From the NCBI GenBank assembly GCA_963700925.1, contig OY969553.1, forward strand, positions 1,240,001 through 1,304,000: a stretch of DNA of 64,000 bases. Reading direction: 5' to 3'. Below, piece by piece: positions 17,187 to 25,104 of this stretch. The DNA comes from CAWJMD01 sp963700925. GTDB lineage: Bacteria > Actinomycetota > Actinomycetes > Actinomycetales > CAWJMD01. The first letter of the stretch is position 1, and each line of letters opens with the position of its first letter. Made by a program: the position numbers and the translations under genes. The notes under the pieces were generated by a model that made no database searches, was not told where the DNA came from, and was given only the letters and a program-made list of their open reading frames with translations.

Positions 17187-17678
17187 GTGGAGAGCGACGA
17201 GGTCGACCGCATCGTCGCGGCATGGCGCCGCGAGCGCCCCGACCTGGACGTGTCGCCGCTCGAGGTGCTGTCGCGAGTGACCCGCCTTGCGCGCCATCTC
17301 GACCGCGCGCGACGCGACGCGTTCACCGCCCACGGCCTCGAGCCCTGGGCGTTCGACGTGCTGTCGGCACTGCGGCGGGCGGGTGACCCGTACCAGCTCA
17401 CGCCCGGCCAGCTCGTCACGCAGACCCTCGTCACCAGCGGCACGATGACGAACCGCATCGACCGGCTTGCATCTCAGGGCCTGGTGCATCGGCTGCCTGA
17501 CCCCGGCGACCGGCGCGGTGTGCTGGTGCGACTGACCGAAGCCGGACGTGAGCAGGTCGACGCAGCGATGGCCGACCTCGTCGATCGCGAACACCAGCTT
17601 CTCGGACGCCTGACCGCCGACGACTACAAGCACCTGGTCAGCACGCTCCGCCGCCTGGTCGCGCCCTTCGACGCGTGA
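17187..17678 (+). CDS. MarR-family transcriptional regulator
   Basis: Dimeric winged-helix regulator of 163 aa. The wHTH core is LTPGQLVTQTLVTSGTMTNRI, then DRLASQGLVHR and the wing DPGDRRGVLVRLTEAG. Start GTG 17187 was chosen by its 6-nt distance from TAGAAT; an in-frame GTG two codons upstream is possible. A TCAAG dyad overlaps its own promoter. No obvious target gene is adjacent: korAB lies upstream and a two-component pair converges downstream. The ligand is unknown. Confidence 0.92.
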   Translation: MESDEVDRIVAAWRRERPDLDVSPLEVLSRVTRLARHLDRARRDAFTAHGLEPWAFDVLSALRRAGDPYQLTPGQLVTQTLVTSGTMTNRIDRLASQGLVHRLPDPGDRRGVLVRLTEAGREQVDAAMADLVDREHQLLGRLTADDYKHLVSTLRRLVAPFDA

Positions 17679-17695
17679 CTCCAGGCACGCGAACC

Positions 17696-18355
17696 TCAGG
17701 CGTCGACGAAGCCCGACCGGTAAGCCAGCACGACCGCCTGGGTACGGTCTCGAACGCCCAGCTTGGCCAGCACGTTGGCAACGTGCGTCTTCACGGTCTC
17801 GACGCTGACGACGAGATCCGTTGCGATCTCTGCGTTCGACCACCCTCGGGCCATCGCGCGGAGCACCTCGCTCTCGCGGTCGGTCAGTTCTGGCATGGTC
17901 GGACGGGCGGCGCCAGCAGCCGTGCCGTAGCGGCCGACCAGCCGGCGAACGGCGTCCGGCAGCAAGAGCGTGTCGCCGGCGTGAACGGTGCGGATGGCCG
18001 AGACCAGCTGGTCAGGTGTCGCGCGCTTGAGCAGGAACCCGTGGGCCCCTGCGCCCAGTGCCTCGTAAACGTACTCGTCGTTCTCGAACGTGGTCAGCAC
18101 CAGCACCTTTGGCCCGTTCGGCCACCGTGCGAGCAGCAACCGTGTCGCTGCGATCCCATCCACCTGAGGCATGCGCACGTCCATGCAGACGACATCGACA
18201 CCACCCCCGAGTGACCCGACCGCGGAGACCGCAGCTGCCCCGTCACCGGCCTCCCCCACTACAACGAGGTCAGGCTCGGCGTTGATGATCGCTCTGAGAC
18301 CTGCTCGTACCAGGGGCTCGTCGTCGACGACGAGCACCCTGAGGGGTTCGGTCAC
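17696..18355 (-). CDS. NarL/LuxR-family response regulator
   Basis: Response regulator of 219 aa. The receiver domain has VVDDEPLVRAGL, the phosphoacceptor Asp in DVVCMDVRMPQVDG and the Lys in GFLLKRATP. The C-terminal LuxR-type HTH is LTDRESEVLRAMARGWSNAE, followed by SVETVKTHVANVLAKLGVRD. GTG at 18355 overlaps the upstream kinase stop (GTGA). It forms a pair with the kinase gene before it; the likely target is the membrane-protein gene that diverges from the kinase (inference from position). Confidence 0.93.
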   Translation of the reverse strand: MTEPLRVLVVDDEPLVRAGLRAIINAEPDLVVVGEAGDGAAAVSAVGSLGGGVDVVCMDVRMPQVDGIAATRLLLARWPNGPKVLVLTTFENDEYVYEALGAGAHGFLLKRATPDQLVSAIRTVHAGDTLLLPDAVRRLVGRYGTAAGAARPTMPELTDRESEVLRAMARGWSNAEIATDLVVSVETVKTHVANVLAKLGVRDRTQAVVLAYRSGFVDA

Positions 18356-19584
18356 GGCGCGACCTGCCCAGGGTGAGGCAGTTCGACGAGCAGCCGCCAC
18401 GTGCCGTCGTGCGGCCCGGCCTGCACCGACCCGTTGAGCGTCGCCACGCGCTCGCGCACCCCACTGAGACCTCGTCCGCCCGAACGGGGTTTCGGCGACC
18501 CCGCGACCGGGTTCACCGCGGTCACGCGCAGCCCCTCCCCCGTGGCGTCGATAGCCAGGTCGAGTGGCCCGTTCGCGCTGTGCCGCAACGCATTCGTCAA
18601 CGCCTCCTGCACGATGCGGTACGCCTCGCGCGAGACCACGCCCGGCACCTCGTCAAGATCTCCACGAACGTCGAGCCGCACGTCGAGCCCTGCCTCGGTC
18701 GACGCGTCGACGAGTGTCGCGATCTGTCGAAGGTCGCGCGTCGGCGCTCGGTCGGCCGGACCCGTCCCGTCGTCGCGCAGCAGCCCGAGCACCTCGTCGA
18801 GGTCGACCAGAGCGGTGCGTGCCGCCGTCTCGATCGCCTCGAGTGCCCCCGCGGCAAAGGCAGGGTCGGAGTCGTGGACCCGCCGTGCGGCGCCGGCCTG
18901 CACGACCACGAGGCTCAAGGCGTGCCCCAGGCCGTCGTGCAGCTCGCGGGCGAGCCTCGTCCGCTCGGCCAGCTGGTCGGCACGGGTCAGCGCGTGGCGG
19001 TAGCGCTCGTGCGGCGACGGCCCGAGCAGCGCTGGCGCCAGCTTGGTCATCCCCGCGGCAAGGCCGGTCCAAAGGGCCACGACAGCAACGAGACCCAGGA
19101 TCCCTGCGACCGGCATCCAGAGGTCGGACGGAGTCCCGGTCACCCTTGGCCCGACCTGGTCGAGGATCGGGCTGCCTTCGGCGAGGGTCAGCGGGGCCAC
19201 CGCCACCATGAGCGCAAGAGGCACCCCGATGACCAGTGCCACCGCCACCACAAGGCCCGCCAGCAAGTGCAGCACGAACCACAGGGCCGACCGCCACCGC
19301 TGGTTCCACTCGCGGGCCGGGCCGGGCGGTCCGTCGGGGAATCGAACGCCGAGCAGCCCGCTCGCCGCCACCGCCTCGACCTCGCGGACGACGCCCAGCA
19401 GGCCCACGAGAACCGGTGACAGCAAACCGATCACCGCCCCGACGAGTACCAGCACCCAGACCGGGAGACCGGTATCGGCGGCCAGCGCAGCGACGAGCCC
19501 GGCCCCGATGGCGACGAAGGCGACCGACACAGCCGAGCCGGGCAGCAGGAAGACCAGCCGCTGCCACACCCTCGAGCCGGTCAC
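18352..19584 (-). CDS. Histidine kinase, HPK7 type
   Basis: Membrane sensor kinase of 410 aa, partner of the following NarL-type regulator. The N-terminal half has about six hydrophobic segments (two pairs around 15-65 and 105-185). The dimerisation helix follows with H box ARELHDGLGHALSLVVVQAG, then N box IVQEALTNALRHS and G box GGRGLSGVRERV. This is the short HPK7 layout common in actinobacteria. The start is GTG at 19584 with a weak GGA upstream. It diverges from the membrane protein gene at 19741. Confidence 0.92.
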   Translation of the reverse strand: MTGSRVWQRLVFLLPGSAVSVAFVAIGAGLVAALAADTGLPVWVLVLVGAVIGLLSPVLVGLLGVVREVEAVAASGLLGVRFPDGPPGPAREWNQRWRSALWFVLHLLAGLVVAVALVIGVPLALMVAVAPLTLAEGSPILDQVGPRVTGTPSDLWMPVAGILGLVAVVALWTGLAAGMTKLAPALLGPSPHERYRHALTRADQLAERTRLARELHDGLGHALSLVVVQAGAARRVHDSDPAFAAGALEAIETAARTALVDLDEVLGLLRDDGTGPADRAPTRDLRQIATLVDASTEAGLDVRLDVRGDLDEVPGVVSREAYRIVQEALTNALRHSANGPLDLAIDATGEGLRVTAVNPVAGSPKPRSGGRGLSGVRERVATLNGSVQAGPHDGTWRLLVELPHPGQVAP

Positions 19585-19740
19585 GTTCCCATCCTGTCAG
19601 GGGCTTCGGCCTCGCAGATCCCTCTCATGGGGGAGGCGAACCCCTCGGTGGCGGGATGGCATCGGCCGATCGGCGCCCGAGGCTGGACGCGACCGATCAA
19701 CGAGCCGACCCAGCCCGATCGGGCTGACCAGGAGGACACC

Positions 19741-20955
19741 GTGACAACTCACGAGCAGACGAGACGATCCGACCCACCGGGCGGCGGAACGTCCTTGCGT
19801 ACCAAGGCGACACACAACCGCAAGGGTGCAGTTGGCAGCCTGCTCGAACCGTTCGCAGCAGTGGCCTCCGTCGGCGTCGCGGCGGTCGGTGCGCTCTGGC
19901 GGCAGGCGCCTTCGACGTACCCGTTCGGTCCGAGCGACCTGGGGGCATCGATGTCGCTGCTCGGCGGTACCGGCGCGTCCACGGCCGGCACGATCGCGAT
20001 CGTGATCGGTCTGCTGGGGCTGTTGACCGTCGGAATGGCGCGCCTCGGCGGCACGTCGCGCGCCGTGCGCCACGCAGTCATCGCCGGTGCCGCCCTTCAG
20101 GTACTGGTGCTCGGGTACGTCGTACCCGACATCCGCGTCCTGGTGGAGCTCGGCTACCTGACCGCGCTGGTCGGTCCGCTCACCGTGCTGGTGGTGCTCC
20201 TCGCCGGGGCCGTGCGAAACCGTTCCAGCCGCTGGGTTGCCGTGGCTGTCGTGGCCGGCATCGTCGGCATCGCTTCGTACACAGGCATTTTCGCTCCCGA
20301 CACGTTCGCCGATCTCGGACGGGGACTCGCCGAGGGGTTCACGAAGCAGGGCACCGGGCCGCTCTACCTGCTCGGCTCCCTCGCCAGCGGTGCACTGTGG
20401 CTCGCCGTCGCCGTCCGTCGCTACCGGCAGGGTCGGGTGGACGAGACCGAGCGGAGCGGGGCAGCCGAGCTGCTGGTGCGCTGGCGTCGGCCGATCACCA
20501 TCGCCGCCGCCCTCTGCCCGATGCCGTACGCGCTGCTGCGGATGACGTGGCTGACGCCGTGGCCGATCGGCTTCGACGCGGCCACGCTGGAGGCACAGCC
20601 TGAGATGAGGCTGTTCGGCCTGCTGCTGGGCTTCGCCGCGCTGGGCGGCAGCGTGCTCACCATCGGTCTCATCAGCAGGTGGGGCGTGGTGTTCCCCGCC
20701 TGGCTGCCCGTGCTGCGTGGCCGTCCCGTGCCGGTGATGGCAGCGGTGGTGCCAGGCCTCGCCGTTGCAGCGGCCATCACGGTCGCGGGCCACTCGGTCG
20801 TCCAGCAGGCGTTCACCGAGGGCTGGGACGTCGAGGGCTTCACGATGGTGGGCCTGCTGCTGTTCCCGTTCCCCGTGTGGGGGCCGCTGCTCGGTGCCGC
20901 GACGCTGGCGTACTGGCAGCGCCGACGTGACGCCGTGGCGCAGCTCGGGGACTAG
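19741..20955 (+). CDS. Multi-pass membrane protein of unknown function
   Basis: A 404-aa integral membrane protein with about ten to eleven hydrophobic helices after a ~45-residue polar N-terminus. I recognise no catalytic motif. GTG at 19741 is supported by AGGAGG at 19730-19735; an earlier in-frame ATG has no such site. The gene diverges from a two-component pair at 17696-19584, which makes it a candidate target (like ABC or export proteins beside HPK7 kinases), but nothing in the sequence proves transport. A strong hairpin follows 12 nt after the stop. Confidence 0.8.
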   Translation: MTTHEQTRRSDPPGGGTSLRTKATHNRKGAVGSLLEPFAAVASVGVAAVGALWRQAPSTYPFGPSDLGASMSLLGGTGASTAGTIAIVIGLLGLLTVGMARLGGTSRAVRHAVIAGAALQVLVLGYVVPDIRVLVELGYLTALVGPLTVLVVLLAGAVRNRSSRWVAVAVVAGIVGIASYTGIFAPDTFADLGRGLAEGFTKQGTGPLYLLGSLASGALWLAVAVRRYRQGRVDETERSGAAELLVRWRRPITIAAALCPMPYALLRMTWLTPWPIGFDAATLEAQPEMRLFGLLLGFAALGGSVLTIGLISRWGVVFPAWLPVLRGRPVPVMAAVVPGLAVAAAITVAGHSVVQQAFTEGWDVEGFTMVGLLLFPFPVWGPLLGAATLAYWQRRRDAVAQLGD

Positions 20956-20967
20956 AACCATCGAAGG

Positions 20968-21020
20968 CCTCCGCCTCCGTCTCAGGTACCGCGATCCGGC
21001 ACCTGGGGCGGAGGCGGAGG
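20968..21020. terminator. Strong GC-rich hairpin between membrane protein gene and vanX-like gene
   Basis: Arms CCTCCGCCTCCG (20968-20979) and CGGAGGCGGAGG (21009-21020) pair perfectly over 12 nt, with further pairing of CAGGT and ACCTG inside. No U-run follows. It may end transcription of the upstream gene, but its right arm also lies only 14 nt before the vanX-like -10 box, so a regulatory role is possible. Confidence 0.55.
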
Positions 21021-21034
21021 AGCGTCCGGGTTCC

Positions 21035-21040
21035 TAGCGT
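21035..21040 (+). promoter_or_regulatory. -10 box of vanX-like operon
   Basis: TAGCGT sits 6 nt before the ATG at 21047 (leaderless spacing). It marks the start of the five-gene operon vanX-alr-ddl-kinase-regulator. Confidence 0.55.
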
Positions 21041-21046
21041 TTGACC

Positions 21047-21661
21047 ATGACGATCCTGCTCTCGGATGCACGGGTCCACGCCGTCAGGGTGTTGGAGTGC
21101 GGCGAGCCGCTAGAGGTCCTGGCGATGGCGCCGCACACGCGAGTGCGGAGCGGCCTGGCCCGGCGCCTGGAGCACGCGCAGTCATCGCTGCCGGAGGGCC
21201 TGTTCCTCGGCGTCGCCGAGGGCCACCGCCGCGCGTCCGCTCAGCAGGCGATCATCGACGACTACACCGCGAACCTGCGCGCCCGGCACCCGCGTCTGCC
21301 GTCCGGTGAGATCGGCCGGCTCTCTAGCCGCTTCGTGTCCCCGCTCGCAGTGGCGCCGCACGTGGCCGGCGCCGCGGTCGACCTGACCCTGGTCGACGCA
21401 GCCGGCCGGGCGCTCGACCTGGGCACCCCCATCGACGCCACGCCCGAGCAGAGCCACGGTTCCTGCTTCTTCGCCGCACCGGGGATCTCTGCGGAGGCGG
21501 CCGCGAACCGCGCGCTGCTGGCCGACGTGCTGGGTTCGGCCGGCCTGGTCAACTACCCGACCGAGTGGTGGCACTGGAGCTTCGGAGACCGCTACTGGGC
21601 CCTGATGACCGGCGCGGCACATGCGCCGTACGGCCCGGTCCTCGACGAGGTCGCGGCGTGA
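21047..21661 (+). CDS. vanX: D-Ala-D-Ala dipeptidase, VanX/DdpX-like (M15D)
   Basis: Zinc dipeptidase family that splits D-Ala-D-Ala; 204 aa. The metal site is PHVAGAAVDLTLVDAAGR (the H-x2-G-x-A-x-D motif) with the second His in EWWHWSFGDRYW, preceded by the catalytic Glu. No signal peptide is seen, so it should act in the cytoplasm as VanX does. The ATG at 21047 follows TAGCGT at leaderless distance. Its stop overlaps the racemase GTG. In Van systems this enzyme removes the normal precursor so that an altered one is used; here the altered end group is unknown. Confidence 0.88.
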   Translation: MTILLSDARVHAVRVLECGEPLEVLAMAPHTRVRSGLARRLEHAQSSLPEGLFLGVAEGHRRASAQQAIIDDYTANLRARHPRLPSGEIGRLSSRFVSPLAVAPHVAGAAVDLTLVDAAGRALDLGTPIDATPEQSHGSCFFAAPGISAEAAANRALLADVLGSAGLVNYPTEWWHWSFGDRYWALMTGAAHAPYGPVLDEVAA

Positions 21662-22863
21662 GGACGAGTGGCATCGCATCCCTGGTCGCCGACCTGGGAG
21701 CGGTGGCTGCCAACCTCCGCACGATCGCTGCTCACACCGACGGGCAGCTGATGGCCGTCGTCAAGGCCGACGGCTTCGGGATCGGCCAGGTCGATGCCGC
21801 CCGTGCGGCGCTCACCCACGGCGCGACCTGGCTCGGCGTGACCAGCCTCGACGAGGCGGCCACGCTCCGCGACGCCGGGCTCGCCGCGCCCGTGCTGAGC
21901 TGGCTCAACGGGGTGGACGCGGACTTCGGCTGGGCCGTTCGCCACGCCGTCGACCTCGCGATCCCCAGTCGCGAGCACCTGGCGGCCGTGGTCCGTGCCG
22001 TCCGCCCTGTCGGCGGCCGGAAGGCGCGGGTCCATCTGTCTGTCGACTGCGGCCTGGCCCGCGACGGCGCCCCGACCGAGGTGTGGCCCGGCCTGTGCCG
22101 AGCTGCGCGGGGGGCCGAGCTCACCGGTCTCGTGGAGGTCGTCGGCGTGATGGGCCACCTGGCAGTTGCCGAACGTCCGGACGACCCCGAGAACTCCCAC
22201 GAGAGAGACCGATTCAGCGCTGCGATCGACATCGCACGGTCGACTGGACTGCGCCCCGCGCATCGCCACCTGGCGGCCACGGCAGCCACCCTGCATGACC
22301 CGGCCAGCCACCACACGATGTCGCGGATCGGCGCCGGGTTGGTCGGCATCGACCCGTCCGGCCGCTTCACCCTGCACGGCGCTCTCACGCTGGAGTCCAC
22401 GCTGGTGTCGGTTCGCGACGTCAACCCCGGGACCCCGGTCGGCTACGGCCACACCTGGCGGACGCCGCGAGCGACCCGGCTCGGCCTGATCCCGCTCGGC
22501 TACGCCGACGGCCTGCCGCGGTCAGCGTCGCCAGGCGCCGAAGTGCTCGTCGCCGGAACGCGCTGCCCGGTGGTCGGCAGGATCTCCATGGACCAGGCGG
22601 TGGTCGACCTCGGCGACACCGGCGCCCGCCCCGGCGACCCCGTCGTCGTCTTCGGCCCCGGACGCCACGGGGAACCGACCGTCGCCGAGTGGGCGGGCTG
22701 GGCCGGCACCATTCCGCACGAGATCGTCACCGGCATCGGCCTCCGTGTGCGCCGCAAGGTCGTCCCCGAACCAGTCCACGAACCAGTCCACGAACCAGTC
22801 CACGAACCGGTCCCCGAACCGGTCCCCGAACCAGTCCCCGAACCAGTGAGGCAGGCGTCATGA
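21658..22863 (+). CDS. alr: Alanine racemase (PLP), with EPV repeat tail
   Basis: PLP-dependent racemase making D-alanine (or D-serine in VanT relatives); 401 aa. The PLP lysine is in LMAVVKADGFGIG, where the usual Tyr is replaced by Phe. The catalytic Tyr of the partner chain is in VGYGHTW, and LIPLGYADGLPR and RISMDQAVVDL are family landmarks. GTG at 21658 overlaps the dipeptidase stop. The last ~35 residues are a proline/glutamate tail of seven V-x-E-P units encoded by a 12-nt repeat. It shares a 4-nt overlap with ddl. D-Ala versus D-Ser use cannot be read from the sequence. Confidence 0.9.
   Translation: MRTSGIASLVADLGAVAANLRTIAAHTDGQLMAVVKADGFGIGQVDAARAALTHGATWLGVTSLDEAATLRDAGLAAPVLSWLNGVDADFGWAVRHAVDLAIPSREHLAAVVRAVRPVGGRKARVHLSVDCGLARDGAPTEVWPGLCRAARGAELTGLVEVVGVMGHLAVAERPDDPENSHERDRFSAAIDIARSTGLRPAHRHLAATAATLHDPASHHTMSRIGAGLVGIDPSGRFTLHGALTLESTLVSVRDVNPGTPVGYGHTWRTPRATRLGLIPLGYADGLPRSASPGAEVLVAGTRCPVVGRISMDQAVVDLGDTGARPGDPVVVFGPGRHGEPTVAEWAGWAGTIPHEIVTGIGLRVRRKVVPEPVHEPVHEPVHEPVPEPVPEPVPEPVRQAS
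22762..22845. repeat. 12-nt tandem repeat, seven units, in alr 3' end
   Basis: Seven consecutive 12-nt units of the type GTCCMCGAACCR encode V-P/H-E-P tetrapeptides. The array ends 14 nt before the ddl ATG. Units differ only at the codon for Pro/His and at a silent third base, so it is a recent expansion kept in frame. Confidence 0.95.
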
Positions 22864-23795
22864 CCCGTCGGAGAGTGGCCGTCATCGGTGGCGGAGCGAG
22901 CTGCGAGCACGACGTCTCGCTCGCCTCGGCCGCGTCGGTCGCGGACGCGCTCGACCCGGCGGCGTACCAGGTGGTGCGCCTCACCATCGACCGCCACGGT
23001 GGATGGCGGGCGGGCGAGCGGACACTCGGCCTCGCCGCGGCGGTGCGGTTGCTCCAGGGCTGCGACGTCGTCGTCCCTGTCGTGCACGGACCCCACGGTG
23101 AGGACGGCACCCTGGCCGCCCTGTGCGACCTGGCGGGTGTCCCCTACGTCGGGTCCGGAGTGCACGCCGGGGCACTGGCCATGGACAAGTGGGTGACCAA
23201 GCTCGTCGCGGCGGACCTGGGCATCGCGGTCGCCCCCGGGCGCCTGGCCACCGCCTCGACCAAGGACGGTCTGACCTGGGACCGGCCAGTGGTGGTCAAG
23301 CCGGTCGGCGCCGGGTCGAGCCTGGGCGTGAGCCTGGTGCGGGACCCGAGCGGGTTCGAGGCGGCCCTGGACATGGCACTCGCCTACGACGACCGCATCC
23401 TGGTCGAGGACCTGGTCGACGGTCGGGAGATCGACGTGGCGGTGCTCAGGCGGTCGGACGGTGACCTGGTCGCGAGCCCGCCCCTGGAGATCGTCGCCGA
23501 CGGCATCTTCGACTACGGGGCCAAGTACGGCGGCGAGGCAGACTTCCGGGTGCCCGCCGACCTGACTGTCGCCGCGCACAAGCAACTGTGCGACGCCGCG
23601 CTGGCGGTCTTCGAAGGCCTGGGCTGCGCAGGCCTCGCGCGGGTCGACTTCTTCCTGACCGCCGACGGTCCGGTCCTCAACGAGGTCAACACGATGCCGG
23701 GGATGACCGCGCACTCCCAGGCCCCACGGATGTTCGCTGCGGCCGGCATGCCCTACCCCGCCTTGCTCGACGAGCTCGTGCGCGGCGCAGACTAA
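22860..23795 (+). CDS. ddl: D-Ala-D-Ala (or D-Ala-D-X) ligase
   Basis: ATP-grasp ligase joining D-Ala to a second D-residue for peptidoglycan precursors; 311 aa. The N-terminus has GGGASCEHDVSLASAASV. The ATP loop is KPVGAGSSLGVSLV, where the Glu found before GSS in DdlB is Ala. The omega-loop FDYGAKYGGEADFRVPADL keeps Tyr in the K-Y position, and the C-terminus has NEVNTMPGMTAHSQAPRMFA. These features lie between housekeeping Ddl and Van-type D-Ala-D-Ser ligases and do not fit D-Ala-D-Lac enzymes well. The ATG at 22860 overlaps alr (ATGA) with GAGGCAGG upstream. Confidence 0.9.
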   Translation: MTRRRVAVIGGGASCEHDVSLASAASVADALDPAAYQVVRLTIDRHGGWRAGERTLGLAAAVRLLQGCDVVVPVVHGPHGEDGTLAALCDLAGVPYVGSGVHAGALAMDKWVTKLVAADLGIAVAPGRLATASTKDGLTWDRPVVVKPVGAGSSLGVSLVRDPSGFEAALDMALAYDDRILVEDLVDGREIDVAVLRRSDGDLVASPPLEIVADGIFDYGAKYGGEADFRVPADLTVAAHKQLCDAALAVFEGLGCAGLARVDFFLTADGPVLNEVNTMPGMTAHSQAPRMFAAAGMPYPALLDELVRGAD

Positions 23796-23799
23796 CGCC

Positions 23800-25104
23800 G
23801 TGGTCCCTCCCATGACGCGCCCCGCGCCACGTCCTGAGGCATGGGGCCAGCACGCCCCCGACCTGTTGATCGGGGTGGTCTTCGCGGCGCTGGGATTCGC
23901 CGAAGCCTGGAGCAACGCCGAGGCATACGGCTTCGTCGACACCCTCGCAGGCGTGTTCTCGCGTGGTGTCGTTCTCGCGCTCGTCTTCGCGGTGGCCGGC
24001 GGCCTGTACCGCAAGGCGCCCGGACTCGCACTGCTGATGGTGTGGCTCGGTGGGGCGTTCCAGGTCGTGACCAGCACCAACCTGATGCTGGTGCAGTCGT
24101 CCGTGGTCCTGGTCGCCTATGGCACCGCACGGTTCGGCTCCACGGCCGTTCTGTGGGCCAGCGGCCTGTCCATCCCCCTCGGCGGGGTGATCACGCTGGC
24201 CGTGATCGGGGTGATCGCGTCGGGGGGCTCGGCGGGCATCTTCCGGGGACGGCTTGGCGACCTCATCGTCACCATGGTCGGCTCGCTGACCCGCGTCGGG
24301 GCGGTTCTGTCCCTTGCCTTCCTCGCCTTCTGCCTGCTGGCGCTGCCCTGGCTGTCGGGGCTGGCGCTGCGCCTTCGCTCCCAGTCCGAGGCGTCACGCG
24401 CCGCCCGTGTCGATGCCGAGGAGGCCCGCAGCCGGGCCGTCGAGCTCGCCGCCGTTCGGGAAGAGCAGGCACAGCTCGCTCGTGACGTGCACGACGTCGT
24501 CGGCCACTCGCTCGCGGTCATCCTGGCCCAGGCCGAGTCGGCGCAGTTCCTTCGCGACGACCGTCCCGAGGACCTCAAGCACACCCTGGCCACCATCGCG
24601 CACTCTGCCCGCACGTCCCTCGGCGACGTGCGCAACGTGCTCGTGTCCGGTACCGCAGCGGCGCCGCCGAGCGCGGGGGGCGACCTCGACTCCCTCGTCG
24701 AGGGTGTCCGTGCCAGCGGCCACATCGTCACGTCGTCCGTGGCCGGCGTCCCCCGACCGCTGCCACCTGAGCTGCAGCTCGTCGCCTACCGGGTGCTGCA
24801 GGAGATGCTGACCAACGCCATCAAGCACGGACGACGCGACCGCCCCATCCAGGTCGAGCGACACTGGGAGGACCACCTACGCATCGAGGTCCGCAACGCC
24901 GTGGCGAGCGCGGCCGACCGTACGGACGGCAAGCTCCACCAGCTGCCGACCCCCACCGGGCTTGGTCTGGACGGGATGCGTCGCCGCCTGGAGTCGGTCG
25001 GTGGACGGCTGGACGTGAGCCATCAGGTATCCCTTGAAGGAGAACCGATCTGGACCGCCACCGGGTGGGTACCGATCCGCGCCCACGAGGTGGAGCTGCC
25101 ATGA
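23800..25104 (+). CDS. Histidine kinase, HPK7 type, in van-like operon
   Basis: Sensor kinase of 434 aa following ddl by 4 nt. About five hydrophobic helices fill residues 20-190. A coiled segment rich in Arg/Glu (195-225) follows, then the H box ARDVHDVVGHSLAVILAQAE, N box LQEMLTNAIKHG and G box GLGLDGMRRRLESVGG. GTG 23800 is used; ATG 23812 is equally possible since neither has a Shine-Dalgarno. The stop overlaps the regulator ATG. Unlike VanS it has no large extracytoplasmic domain, so it may sense a membrane or envelope state. Confidence 0.9.
   Translation: MVPPMTRPAPRPEAWGQHAPDLLIGVVFAALGFAEAWSNAEAYGFVDTLAGVFSRGVVLALVFAVAGGLYRKAPGLALLMVWLGGAFQVVTSTNLMLVQSSVVLVAYGTARFGSTAVLWASGLSIPLGGVITLAVIGVIASGGSAGIFRGRLGDLIVTMVGSLTRVGAVLSLAFLAFCLLALPWLSGLALRLRSQSEASRAARVDAEEARSRAVELAAVREEQAQLARDVHDVVGHSLAVILAQAESAQFLRDDRPEDLKHTLATIAHSARTSLGDVRNVLVSGTAAAPPSAGGDLDSLVEGVRASGHIVTSSVAGVPRPLPPELQLVAYRVLQEMLTNAIKHGRRDRPIQVERHWEDHLRIEVRNAVASAADRTDGKLHQLPTPTGLGLDGMRRRLESVGGRLDVSHQVSLEGEPIWTATGWVPIRAHEVELP

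Noticed and set aside
22762..22845. Tandem array in alr considered as a CRISPR-like repeat
   Set aside because: Units are directly adjacent with no spacers and translate in frame; it is a coding minisatellite. The same applies to 59926-60030.
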